Below are positions 55,651 to 63,547 of a stretch of 64,000 bases of DNA, one piece after another. This DNA is from Halobacillus litoralis (GTDB taxonomy: Bacteria > Bacillota > Bacilli > Bacillales > Halobacillaceae). The DNA lies in contig NZ_JAIVKN010000001.1 in NCBI RefSeq assembly GCF_020524025.1, positions 620,001 to 684,000 on the forward strand, read 5' to 3'. Below the pieces are notes generated by a model. That model did no database searches and was not told the origin of the DNA. It was given only the letters and a program-made list of their open reading frames with translations. Positions within the stretch are counted from its first letter, which is position 1. Each line of letters starts with the position of its first letter. Both the position numbers and the translations under genes were made by a program.

Positions 55651-55845
55651 GAATAGAAAGCTCTGCTGAACGGTGGTGTTGATTTTTTGTATACATTTTA
55701 TCATGTGTTATTTGGTGTAACGAAGGGGCCTTGGTGGAACGACCCTCTTTCCTGCGAGCGATTCGTTTTCCAAGTCCGTCATTATGTCTTACAGATAAGG
55801 GAGCTTATATAAAATCAACAAAAGATTGAACAGAGCAAAATAGAA
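55651..55845. mobile_element. 179-bp MITE-like element with 8-bp target duplication
   Basis: The element spans about 55659-55837. The left end AGCTCTGCTGAACGG and the right end GATTGAACAGAGC are inverted and match the family at 6467 and 25586. GAATAGAA (55651-55658) and AAATAGAA (55838-55845) form a 7/8 target duplication. A core near 55783 reads GTCTTACAGATAAGGGAGC then TTATATAAAATC, equivalent to the GGGGGC core. It is non-coding and lies between speA and the nitronate monooxygenase gene. Confidence 0.75.
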
Positions 55846-55940
55846 AAGCAAATGAATTATAGCAGAGTACCTTCCTGCTGGCTAGTCTTTTATGCCTTCT
55901 ACTTCGAACCATGATAAAATGGAGCCATGGAGGTGGGGAA

Positions 55941-56900
55941 ATGGAATGGAAGACGCGTGTGACGGAGCTGCTCGATATTACATACCCGATTGTACAAGGT
56001 GGACTTGCCTACCTGGCGTACTCTGAGCTTGCTGCAGCTGTTTCAAATGCAGGGGGGCTGGGTCAGATAACAGCTATGAGTATGGAGGGACCTGATCAGT
56101 TAAAAGAAGAGATTGATTCTGTGAGAAAGAAAACCAACCGTCCGTTTGGTGTTAATTTTGCCATTGGTCAGCATGGACGGCCATTTCAAGACATGGTGCA
56201 GGTAGCTGTTGATGAAGAAGTACCCGTTATTTCTGTGACAGGTGGAAATCCAAAAGGAGTGCTTGATCTTGTAGATGGAACAGGGATAAAGACACTTGTT
56301 CTTGTCGCTTCAAGACGACAGGCTGTTAAAGCAGAAGAGCTGGGTGCGGATGCGGTGATGGTTGTTGGTCATGAAGGTGGTGGACATCTTGGTCGGGACG
56401 ACGTGGGGACATTTGTGCTGACTCCTCAAGTCTCAGACGCCGTTGGAATTCCTGTTCTTGCCTCCGGAGGTATCGGTGATGGGCGGGGGATTATGGCCGC
56501 TCTTGCCCTTGGCGCTGACGGTGTCGAGATGGGCACGAGGTTTATAGCTGTAAAAGAGTGTGTTCATGCCCACCCTGCCTACCAGCAGGCCTTAATTGAT
56601 GCAGAAGAGACTTCGACAAGTATCATTAAACGAAGTCTTCAAACACCAGCCCGTGCCTTGAAAAATACTTGGACAGAACGTATCTTAGAATTGGAGAAGG
56701 AACAAGCCGGTTATGAAGGACTGCGTTCTTATATAAGCGGTGAGGCGAATAAAAAGTTCATTTATGACGGAGACCAAGCCTATGGGTTTGGATGGGCGGG
56801 CCAAGTGGCTTCCAGAATCCAGGATGTGCCGACGGCGGCTGAATTGTTCGAGCGAATGATTTCAGAAGCTGAAGGTATACGCCAGAGGTGGAATACCTGA
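55941..56900 (+). CDS. nitronate monooxygenase
   Basis: The 319-residue FMN enzyme of the NMO/2-nitropropane dioxygenase family oxidises nitroalkanes or nitronates such as propionate-3-nitronate. It shows the phosphate-binding segments ASGGIGDGRGIMAALALGADGVEMGTRF and GHEGGGHLGR, the latter with the catalytic histidine region. The ATG at 55941 (MEWKTRVTELL) follows GGAGGTGGGG; an earlier in-frame start at 55911 is not supported. It is followed 16 bp later by yktA. Confidence 0.88.
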   Translation: MEWKTRVTELLDITYPIVQGGLAYLAYSELAAAVSNAGGLGQITAMSMEGPDQLKEEIDSVRKKTNRPFGVNFAIGQHGRPFQDMVQVAVDEEVPVISVTGGNPKGVLDLVDGTGIKTLVLVASRRQAVKAEELGADAVMVVGHEGGGHLGRDDVGTFVLTPQVSDAVGIPVLASGGIGDGRGIMAALALGADGVEMGTRFIAVKECVHAHPAYQQALIDAEETSTSIIKRSLQTPARALKNTWTERILELEKEQAGYEGLRSYISGEANKKFIYDGDQAYGFGWAGQVASRIQDVPTAAELFERMISEAEGIRQRWNT

Positions 56901-56916
56901 AAGAGGAGGATGTTGA

Positions 56917-57189
56917 TTGAGCTATACGTATCCCATTGACGAGGTTCATTGGACAAAAGAAGAAATTATTGATGTTGTCAATTTCTACAGCATGGTGGAA
57001 AAAGCGTATGAAACGGGAGTGGGTCGCGATGATCTGCTGATGGCTTATACAAGGTTTAAGCAGATCGTACCTTCAAAGAGTGAAGAGAAAACCTTATGCA
57101 ATACGTTTGAAAAGGAGTCGGGTTACTCCTGTTACCGGACGATTAAGGAAGCGAAGGCTTTAGGAAAAGGCGACAAAATAAAAATGTAA
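56917..57189 (+). CDS. yktA: UPF0223 family protein YktA
   Basis: The 90-residue all-helical protein matches YktA (UPF0223): SYTYPIDEVHWTKEEIIDVVNFYSMVEKAYE and RTIKEAKALGKG at the C-terminus. The start is TTG with AGAGGAGG upstream. The function is unknown. It lies near speA and yktB as in B. subtilis. Confidence 0.9.
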   Translation: MSYTYPIDEVHWTKEEIIDVVNFYSMVEKAYETGVGRDDLLMAYTRFKQIVPSKSEEKTLCNTFEKESGYSCYRTIKEAKALGKGDKIKM

Positions 57190-57196
57190 TCAATAG

Positions 57197-57228
57197 AAGG
57201 GGCCTGTCTTTGGACAGGCCCCTTTTTA
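57197..57228. terminator. terminator between yktA and yktB
   Basis: AGGGGCCTGTC pairs with GACAGGCCCCT around TTTG, followed by TTTT. Confidence 0.88.
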
Positions 57229-57233
57229 CTGCT

Positions 57234-57881
57234 TTATTGATGATCTGTTTCAAGCTGCTTTGTGTAGCGGTAAAACGGTTCAAGTGTTTGGAACGTCTCT
57301 CTGCAGAAGTTTATAAATGCTTCTGGGTCTTTCAAACGTTCATCGCCGCGTGTGAGCTGACGTCCACATAGGATTTCTGCTTTTTTTACAGACTTTAAGC
57401 GTTCGGTCATACTTGAGAACTTGTCGCCATCTACATCGCTGTGGGGAATGGCTTCTGGTTTTGTGTGATCGACCGACCAGACAAAATCTTCCGGGAGTGA
57501 GGAAAGAATTTCGCTTTTCTTCTGTTCGAGCTTGTAAGCGAAATCCTGTTTAATGGGACTTTCATAAATAACGGCAAACCAGATAAATACATGGGTTTCC
57601 CATAAACCGACCTGGAAGTGAGGGAGCTTTTTGTACCCTCTCTTATTGGAGGCAAGAGCCGCCCACGTATCATTTGGAGGATTTGTTTTTCGACGGGCGT
57701 GCTTAGCCACATGAACGTACATTTCATCACCGGTCATAGCGGTCACATCAGGGGCAAGTTCTGCAGCAATGGCTTCAAGCTTTGGAGAAAGTCTGTCTCT
57801 TAAAGCTTCCATTCTATTTTCAAGTCCTGGGATTGAAAAGACATCAAAGTCTTCTTGTGTAAATCCATTAAAAGTAGTCAC
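57234..57881 (-). CDS. yktB: UPF0637 family protein YktB
   Basis: The 215-residue protein matches the YktB (UPF0637) family over its length: FNGFTQEDFDVFSIPGLE at the start, HVAKHARRKTNPPNDTWAA, and FQVGLWETHVFIWFAVIYE. Its function is unknown. It is convergent with yktA, the conserved order in Bacilli. Confidence 0.92.
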   Translation of the reverse strand: MTTFNGFTQEDFDVFSIPGLENRMEALRDRLSPKLEAIAAELAPDVTAMTGDEMYVHVAKHARRKTNPPNDTWAALASNKRGYKKLPHFQVGLWETHVFIWFAVIYESPIKQDFAYKLEQKKSEILSSLPEDFVWSVDHTKPEAIPHSDVDGDKFSSMTERLKSVKKAEILCGRQLTRGDERLKDPEAFINFCRETFQTLEPFYRYTKQLETDHQ

Positions 57882-58060
57882 TCTATCAACTCCTAGCTAA
57901 TCTCGGTCCTATTTTACCACAAACTCATCTTGAGGCTAAGGAATGCGTTCGTTTGGTTTGAATGAATTAAAAATGGGTTACATATAAGTAATCTAACTGA
58001 AACTTCTGTAGCGAAAGTCACATATATATAAGGTAAGGATATAAAAGGGAGGGATTGGCA

Positions 58061-58252
58061 ATGAAACATGTCATGGAAGCGTTGCGTAAAAGAGAAGCTG
58101 AAGAGAAGCTCCCGGTAATCCGTATGGAGATTGATTACGAATTGGTTACTTTGCATGATGCAATGATTGCCGGGAATGTTGAACAGATAAAAAAGACAAA
58201 AAGACGGCTTTCTGAACTTCGTAAACAATTAATTGAATGGTCTATCGAGTAG
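58061..58252 (+). CDS. small helical protein, YkzI-like
   Basis: The 63-residue charged, helical protein (MKHVMEALRKREAEEKLPVI and so on) occupies the place of B. subtilis ykzI, between yktB and suhB. The ATG at 58061 has GGGAGGG upstream; a TTG two codons earlier is an alternative. The function is unknown. Confidence 0.7.
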   Translation: MKHVMEALRKREAEEKLPVIRMEIDYELVTLHDAMIAGNVEQIKKTKRRLSELRKQLIEWSIE

Positions 58253-58282
58253 CGAGCAACAATAGGGTTGCTCGCTTTTTTC
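58252..58282 (+). terminator. terminator after the ykzI-like gene
   Basis: GCGAGCAAC pairs with GTTGCTCGC around AATAGG, followed by TTTTTT. Confidence 0.88.
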
Positions 58283-58371
58283 TTTGGGAACGCGCCCATG
58301 GTCTTTTACATGCAATTGACGAATTGTTTTGATAGGATAAAGGATAAGACGAATAAAAGGGGTACGATGAT

Positions 58372-59184
58372 ATGGATCAACAGAAAAAGAATGAGATATT
58401 CACTCAAGCGAAAACTTGGATTTTGGAAGCCGGTGAACGGATAAAATCGAAGATCGATTCGCCGCGATCCATCCAGACAAAGTCCAACCCGAATGACCTG
58501 GTGACAGAAATGGATCAGGAAACAGAACAGTTTTTTGCAAATAAAATAAAAGATACTTATCCGGAACACTATCTCCTTGGAGAAGAAGGTTTTGGAGATG
58601 AAATTGAAGACCTTGGCGGAACGGTCTGGATTATAGATCCCATCGATGGAACTATGAATTTTGTCCATCAAAAAAGAAATTTCGCCATCTCAATCGGCAT
58701 ATACCATGAAGGAACAGGTGAAATCGGCCTGATTTATAATGTTATGGAAGGTATATTATATACGGCAAAACGAGGGGAAGGGGCCTATAAAAATGACAGC
58801 CGCTTACCTGATCTCAGCCAGGACAGGCCATTGAAACAGTCCATATTGGCACTGAATACGACTTGGTTAATTCCAGAGAACCCTTACGTAGATCATAAGG
58901 GAATGCAGGAACTTGTAAAGACGTTAAGGAGTACACGTTCCTATGGTTCGGCTGCGCTCGAATTCGCCTTTTTGGCAGAGGGGCTTTTAGATGGTTATTT
59001 GACGATGACGCTGATGCCGTGGGATTATGCAGCCGGAAGCATTCTTGTTCGTGAAGTAGGTGGAATCGTTACCCGTGCAGACCAGTCAGAGCTGGACCTT
59101 CTAAACAAAACAACCGTACTCGCCGGCCGGTCTAATATTCATGAAGAAATCGCCAGTGAATATGTACAACTAAAACAAAGATGA
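58372..59184 (+). CDS. suhB: inositol monophosphatase family protein SuhB/YktC
   Basis: The 270-residue lithium-sensitive phosphatase has the metal-site motifs EEGFGDEIEDLGG (replacing the usual GEE), WIIDPIDGTMNFVH and the C-terminal WDYAAGSILVREVGG. B. subtilis YktC is an inositol-1-monophosphatase. The physiological substrate in Bacilli is uncertain. It follows the ykzI-like gene as in B. subtilis. Confidence 0.92.
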   Translation: MDQQKKNEIFTQAKTWILEAGERIKSKIDSPRSIQTKSNPNDLVTEMDQETEQFFANKIKDTYPEHYLLGEEGFGDEIEDLGGTVWIIDPIDGTMNFVHQKRNFAISIGIYHEGTGEIGLIYNVMEGILYTAKRGEGAYKNDSRLPDLSQDRPLKQSILALNTTWLIPENPYVDHKGMQELVKTLRSTRSYGSAALEFAFLAEGLLDGYLTMTLMPWDYAAGSILVREVGGIVTRADQSELDLLNKTTVLAGRSNIHEEIASEYVQLKQR

Positions 59185-59195
59185 AACCACGCACG

Positions 59196-59236
59196 CCTAT
59201 ACAAAAGCGGCCTTATTTAATAAGGCCGCTTTCTAA
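59196..59236. terminator. terminator between suhB and ylaF
   Basis: AAAAGCGGCCTTATT pairs with AATAAGGCCGCTTTCT, giving a stem of at least 12 bp, usable on both strands. Confidence 0.82.
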
Positions 59237-59241
59237 TTCCT

Positions 59242-59418
59242 TCATGCTCTTTGATACCTTCGTTTCCGTCTTAAGCCTACACTCATGAGGGCGAACCCTA
59301 AAAGAAATAATGCTCCAGCAAGCCAGAAGTTTTCTTGACCGAGAGCAAATCCAACGCAGACGAAAGACAGGATGACACAAAAGGCTAAGAGAGCCGAATT
59401 TAAATGATAATTTTTCAC
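59242..59418 (-). CDS. ylaF: small membrane protein YlaF-like
   Basis: The 58-residue protein has two helices (about 8-27 and 31-48) and a basic tail RRKRRYQRA. It corresponds to YlaF (62 residues). I chose GTG at 59418 because GAGGTGAG lies just upstream; the frame continues further without a supported start. In B. subtilis typA lies between ylaF and ylaH; it is missing here. Confidence 0.7.
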   Translation of the reverse strand: MKNYHLNSALLAFCVILSFVCVGFALGQENFWLAGALFLLGFALMSVGLRRKRRYQRA

Positions 59419-59547
59419 ATGCTCACCTCTATTCCCATTTATTATAAAGGATTTGTCTAAATAATGAAAATGGTTACATGGGTAGCATCTGTTCAAAGAA
59501 TCTAGTAATATAGATGGAAGAACAGGGTATCCTTGAGGAGGAACATC

Positions 59548-59928
59548 ATGAATGATACGTCCACACTGCCGGTCCCTACAGATCTATGGCCTGTAGCTGA
59601 TTTCTTTTTCCGGGGCTTTGGCAGCGAAGTAAATTTAAATGATGAAAGCGAAGTGACGATGTTATTTCGGTCGTTTATGCTCTTATACTTAGCCACTGTA
59701 ATATTGGCAATTATCACGTTTAAGCTGGGATTTGCCCGAAAGCTTCCATTAATGAAGGCGGTTGTCGTATATGCTGTGTTAATTATTGGGACCTTTGTCC
59801 TTACGCTGATTCTTGGTTTAAACTTACCCATTCCGGAAAGTTTATTTGTGGCTGCATTGATTCTTGGCATTTATCGTCTTCGTCTCCATAGAGAAAGAGG
59901 AGCACGGCAGCAGAATGAATCGTCTTAA
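59548..59928 (+). CDS. ylaH: YlaH-like membrane protein
   Basis: The 126-residue protein has three membrane helices (about 40-60, 67-89 and 94-112) with FARKLPLMKAVVVYAVLIIGTFVLT between them and a basic C-terminus; it resembles YlaH. The ATG at 59548 has GAGGAGG upstream. A perfect hairpin terminator follows. Confidence 0.82.
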   Translation: MNDTSTLPVPTDLWPVADFFFRGFGSEVNLNDESEVTMLFRSFMLLYLATVILAIITFKLGFARKLPLMKAVVVYAVLIIGTFVLTLILGLNLPIPESLFVAALILGIYRLRLHRERGARQQNESS

Positions 59929-59967
59929 CCGAAAAACCCCGGCCATATATATGGCCGGGGTTTTGTT
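59929..59967 (+). terminator. terminator of ylaH
   Basis: AAAACCCCGGCCAT pairs with ATGGCCGGGGTTTT around a four-base loop, followed by GTTT. Confidence 0.9.
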
Positions 59968-60011
59968 TATGCATAAAAGTTTAATCATGAAGTCTAATTT
60001 CGTACGAGTGT

Positions 60012-60215
60012 TCAGCTTAGATGTTTTTCACGTTTACGTTCCCGGTTAAAACGAAAGGAACCGGTAGCGACCCGTTTGTGAGTCTTTTCTTCTATACGAT
60101 CGTGACAGGATTGACACATGTACGTGTGAATCCGTCGATTTCTAAGCCGTTTTGCTTGCAAACAATAACTGTCAATCTTTTCAATTTGATCGCAAATCAC
60201 GCACTGTACACGCAT
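60012..60215 (-). CDS. ylaI: YlaI (DUF2197) zinc-finger protein
   Basis: The 67-residue protein shows two knuckles, CVIC (5-8) and CQSC (34-37), and a RRIHTYMCQSCHDRIEEKT segment, matching YlaI. It probably binds one zinc; the function is unknown. A paralogue is encoded at 6139-6336. Confidence 0.88.
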   Translation of the reverse strand: MRVQCVICDQIEKIDSYCLQAKRLRNRRIHTYMCQSCHDRIEEKTHKRVATGSFRFNRERKREKHLS

Positions 60216-60351
60216 CTTCTCACCTCTATTTCTCTTTCCGATTACCTATAGTTTAACATATTATTTTTTTTGAAAATAGATGGAGTTTCCATGTTTGAGT
60301 TAATAGTGGTTTGGGAACTGTAACTACAGAAGTCAAGGAAGGGGTGATTTT

Positions 60352-60636
60352 GTGAGAAAGCGTTGGATTGTAACAGCTGCAGGTGCAGTAGCAGGAGGTT
60401 TGGCCGCATACCTTTTAAAAGATGAAGATAAGCGGCAGCAGGTGAAAGATAAGGCACGTTCCATTCAGGGCAGCTTCGGAAAATCAGAAGATATGCCGAT
60501 AGAAGAAGCAGGAAAGCCTGAACTGTCTGATCTGGAGAACTCTAAGATGGTAGAGGAAGGATCCCAGTTCGGCGTCCAATACTATAATGAACTAACAGAG
60601 AAAGAAAGAGAAATCCTAGAAAAAAGCAACAGCTAA
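60352..60636 (+). CDS. hypothetical protein with YtxH-like N-terminus
   Basis: The 94-residue protein starts at GTG after AAGGGGTGA. A single N-terminal hydrophobic helix (WIVTAAGAVAGGLAAYLLK) is followed by a charged helical region, the pattern of YtxH-like surface or membrane-tethered small proteins. No named orthologue is recognised. A hairpin terminator follows at 60631-60661. Confidence 0.55.
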   Translation: MRKRWIVTAAGAVAGGLAAYLLKDEDKRQQVKDKARSIQGSFGKSEDMPIEEAGKPELSDLENSKMVEEGSQFGVQYYNELTEKEREILEKSNS

Positions 60637-60661
60637 ATCCATCCGGATTTAGCTGTTTTTC
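60631..60661 (+). terminator. terminator after the YtxH-like gene
   Basis: AGCTAAATCC pairs perfectly with GGATTTAGCT around ATCC, followed by GTTTTT. Confidence 0.88.
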
Positions 60662-60666
60662 TGTCG

Positions 60667-61245
60667 CTATTCTTGTTTTGACTGTTCTTTTTCCAATTCT
60701 TCGAGTTTCTTTTGTTCTTTCTCAGGCACTGACCCTTGGTTATTGTTGGATTTTGGCTTTTCATTAATCCGTCCACCAGGCATGTAGCGGGCGATAATTT
60801 GACTTAATTCATCTGTGACCGCTTCAACCGGATGCCCTTCGGATATTTTCTGACCAAGTCCACGCAGACGTTCTACAGCATCAGCGTCAGCAAAGACAGC
60901 AGCCTGCTTACCATAGGGATCATTTTTGAGAGCTTCGGCTACCGAGTATTTTATTACTCCGACACGGGAACGATCTAAATCCTTGTCGACATCAATGCCC
61001 ACCGCTACATAATCACCGAGAACAACAGCCGTTGCGTCATGTACATCAGGGACTTGAACAGCTAGTTTAGCCAGATGTCTGGCGGCCTGCTGATTTGTCA
61101 TATTTTTACGTTCTACAGGATCAGAATCTGTGACGTATTTTAATTCAGAATCCCCTTGTTTTTCTTCAAGCAGGGATTGTTCTCCACCGTTTTGCTGACA
61201 GGCTGTTATAAAGAGTAGAACAGCGATCCATAAGAGTTTCTTCAA
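60667..61245 (-). CDS. ylaJ: YhcN/YlaJ family sporulation lipoprotein
   Basis: The 192-residue protein has a lipoprotein signal (LLWIAVLLFITACQ, lipobox ITAC) and the YhcN/YlaJ domain with AAVFADADAVERLRGLGQKI. YlaJ and YhcN are spore cortex-associated lipoproteins in B. subtilis, and forespore expression is expected there. It supports a spore-forming host. The C-terminus is Lys/Glu/Gln rich. Confidence 0.88.
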   Translation of the reverse strand: MKKLLWIAVLLFITACQQNGGEQSLLEEKQGDSELKYVTDSDPVERKNMTNQQAARHLAKLAVQVPDVHDATAVVLGDYVAVGIDVDKDLDRSRVGVIKYSVAEALKNDPYGKQAAVFADADAVERLRGLGQKISEGHPVEAVTDELSQIIARYMPGGRINEKPKSNNNQGSVPEKEQKKLEELEKEQSKQE

Positions 61246-61299
61246 TGAAAACCACCACTTTTTTTATTTATAGCCTGTGTCAGCTTGAAAATAATATAC

Positions 61300-61325
61300 A
61301 AAAAGGACAGCTTATAAAGCTGTCC
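61300..61325 (-). terminator. terminator of ylaL
   Basis: GGACAGCT and AGCTGTCC form a stem around TATA; the A run on its left gives the T run of the minus-strand transcript. Confidence 0.75.
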
Positions 61326-61332
61326 CAAATGT

Positions 61333-61827
61333 TTACTGCAATACAATTTTTTTAATGCCTTTGATCGGCTCAGAACGATTGGAGCCATCTTGAAAGTAGA
61401 GGTGGACGGGACCTTCCTCGCGTAAGGGTTTTCCGTCTTTAGCAAATAATAAGAGTGACTCAGCCAGCGCATCGGCATCAATGACTTGTTCCCCATGTTC
61501 TGTGACCAGGGTAGCTTTTTCAACATCCCTGTTTGGCTCACTCGTATGAAGGAATGGTTTTAAAGGCATGAGAAAAGTACCTTTTACCAACCGCTTTTTT
61601 TCATAACGATTAATGCTTTTATTGACAGGGGGATTAATTTTCTGTTGATACACTTCTCTGTCAAAACGCATGGATTGGCGTTTTAGCTCATCGTCTTCTT
61701 CTGTAGATTGATCTGAAGTTTCGCCTTCGAATACTTCAGAGAACGTCATTTTACGATCATCAAAAATCCATACCGTAGGATCTAACGTAATTGGGAATTT
61801 TACATTTCCTGCTATTTGAACAATCAT
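61333..61827 (-). CDS. ylaL: YlaL family protein
   Basis: The roughly 164-residue protein lies between ylaJ and glsA, where B. subtilis has ylaK-ylaL, and resembles YlaL: MIVQIAGNVKFPITLDPTVWIFDDRK at the start and GPVHLYFQDGSNR near the end (key residues W19, D22, D23). The function is unknown. The ATG at 61827 has AAAGGTGG eight bases upstream. phoH (ylaK), expected between this and ylaJ, is absent. Confidence 0.8.
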   Translation of the reverse strand: MIVQIAGNVKFPITLDPTVWIFDDRKMTFSEVFEGETSDQSTEEDDELKRQSMRFDREVYQQKINPPVNKSINRYEKKRLVKGTFLMPLKPFLHTSEPNRDVEKATLVTEHGEQVIDADALAESLLLFAKDGKPLREEGPVHLYFQDGSNRSEPIKGIKKIVLQ

Positions 61828-61915
61828 GGCTGAAGCCACCTTTCGAGTAGTAAGAATCGTCCATCCAAATCATAGCAAAAAATGAATTCGATTTCATTAA
61901 AGGAGGCTCTATTCA

Positions 61916-62845
61916 TTGATTAAAGATATTACATCAGATGTATTGGAAGATTGGCTGAATAACGTCCGTCCCTACGCATATGACGGTCAGGTCGCTGATT
62001 ATATCCCTGCATTATCGAGGCAGAATCCAGAGGATCTTGCTGTTGCGATCCATTATTTGGACGGGGACACAGTAGAAGCGGGGGAGACAGAAGCCTTGTT
62101 TACACTACAAAGTATATCCAAGGTGATATCTTTAGCCCTTGCCTTAATGGACAATGGAGAAAGTTATGTATTTGATCGTGTAGGCATGGAGCCGACTGGC
62201 GATCCTTTCCACTCCATTTACCGACTTGAGCAGATTCCTTCGAAACCATTAAACCCAATGATCAACGCTGGTGCCTTAGCTGTAACGAACATGATTCACG
62301 GTGACACACCAGATGAAAAAGTCGGACGCCTGCTGAGTTTTATTCATGAACTTACGGATGATCCCACCATCCGCTATAACGAGGAGGTAGCCACATCCGA
62401 ATTTGAAACGGCCTTCTTGAACCGTTCGCTTCTTTTTTATATGAAGCAGCATAAAATTGTAACAGGCAGCGTCGAAGAGACCTTGGATGCCTACACGAAG
62501 CAGTGTGCGATTGAAGTGAATGTCTGCCAGCTGGCAAGAATCGGTGCTCTGTTTGCTAATGGTGGGAAAGACATCGCATCCGGAAGAAGAATTATCCCTA
62601 AACACCTGGCCCGCATCTGTAAAACCTTTATGGTTACATGCGGCATGTATGATGCTTCAGGATCATTCGCGATTAAAGTGGGCATTCCGGCTAAAAGCGG
62701 CGTCTCCGGTTCCGTCCTTGCTTCATTGAATGATTTCGGTGGAATCGCTGTCTACGGACCAAGTCTTGACGAAAAGGGAAATAGTGTAGTTGGATTAAAA
62801 TTACTGGAGACCTTGTCCAATCGCTATGACCTTTCCATTTTTTAA
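61916..62845 (+). CDS. glsA: glutaminase
   Basis: The 309-residue enzyme hydrolyses glutamine to glutamate and ammonia and has the serine-dependent beta-lactamase-like fold: the catalytic SxxK is in LQSISKVISL (about 63-72), followed by NPMINAGALA and KSGVSGSV. It is in the place of B. subtilis ylaM (GlsA2). TTG start with AAAGGAGG upstream. Confidence 0.95.
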   Translation: MIKDITSDVLEDWLNNVRPYAYDGQVADYIPALSRQNPEDLAVAIHYLDGDTVEAGETEALFTLQSISKVISLALALMDNGESYVFDRVGMEPTGDPFHSIYRLEQIPSKPLNPMINAGALAVTNMIHGDTPDEKVGRLLSFIHELTDDPTIRYNEEVATSEFETAFLNRSLLFYMKQHKIVTGSVEETLDAYTKQCAIEVNVCQLARIGALFANGGKDIASGRRIIPKHLARICKTFMVTCGMYDASGSFAIKVGIPAKSGVSGSVLASLNDFGGIAVYGPSLDEKGNSVVGLKLLETLSNRYDLSIF

Positions 62846-62929
62846 GCATGTTTAATTCCAATGTTGCAATTTTCACTCCAAAACGATAAGATAATGAAAA
62901 GAAAGACTTGTGTAATGGAGGGGATTTTG

Positions 62930-63211
62930 ATGTTGTCTGATGTGGCTGTGGATCATCGGGAAAAAGCCTATGCCCTTCTAAAAGCTGACGCTGATAAAAT
63001 ATTAAGACTTATAAAAGTACAGATGGACAACCTGACTATGCCTCAGTGTCCTCTTTACGAAGAAGTTTTAGATACACAGATGTTTGGATTATCCCGTGAA
63101 ATCCATTTTGCGGCCCGCTTAAACTTGATCAGCCATGAAGAAGGTAAAGAATTATTAGATGACTTGGAAAAACAATTGAATGTTTTACATGAGGCTGCAC
63201 AAAAGTCTTAA
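62930..63211 (+). CDS. ylaN: YlaN family protein
   Basis: The 93-residue helical protein matches B. subtilis YlaN in length and sequence: [50 protein letters not shown] (key features [15 protein letters not shown]). YlaN is needed for growth under iron limitation and has been reported to bind Fur in relation to iron. The ATG at 62930 follows ATGGAGGGG; an earlier in-frame start is not used. ftsW, next in B. subtilis, is absent. Confidence 0.93.
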   Translation: MLSDVAVDHREKAYALLKADADKILRLIKVQMDNLTMPQCPLYEEVLDTQMFGLSREIHFAARLNLISHEEGKELLDDLEKQLNVLHEAAQKS

Positions 63212-63547
63212 TATAAAGCTCAAATTACGGCAGGAACTGTTGTGATTTGAGTTTTTTAATGGTTGAACTCGGTGGAAGCTCCTGATTTGCAGGGCTTCTT
63301 CTTTTTTTGCTGGTTATATGCATTTTTTTACTTATTTATGAAAATAATTCATTTGTTAGTGAGCATACTTAAGGCTCTGCAATCCTTCTCCGTACCTTTA
63401 CAATAATCGATAATTCGGGGGAAAAGAGCTCCCAAAATGTTTTCTATTGGGCGAATTGTCAAATAAGAAGGAATTTTGAGATAAGATGAAGAACTATAGT
63501 TTACAGTACGTCCATTTAAAACATAGTCGAAAACAGGGAGTGGGAGT
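63212..63547 (+). terminator. ylaN terminator and pycA upstream region
   Basis: A stem of CTCAAAT with ATTTGAG (63219-63251) followed by TTTTTT ends ylaN. A second hairpin (GAAGC/GCTTC with a T run, to about 63309) lies just downstream. The remaining 240 bp contain the presumed pycA promoter, not resolved by eye. No ftsW fragment was found. Confidence 0.6.
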
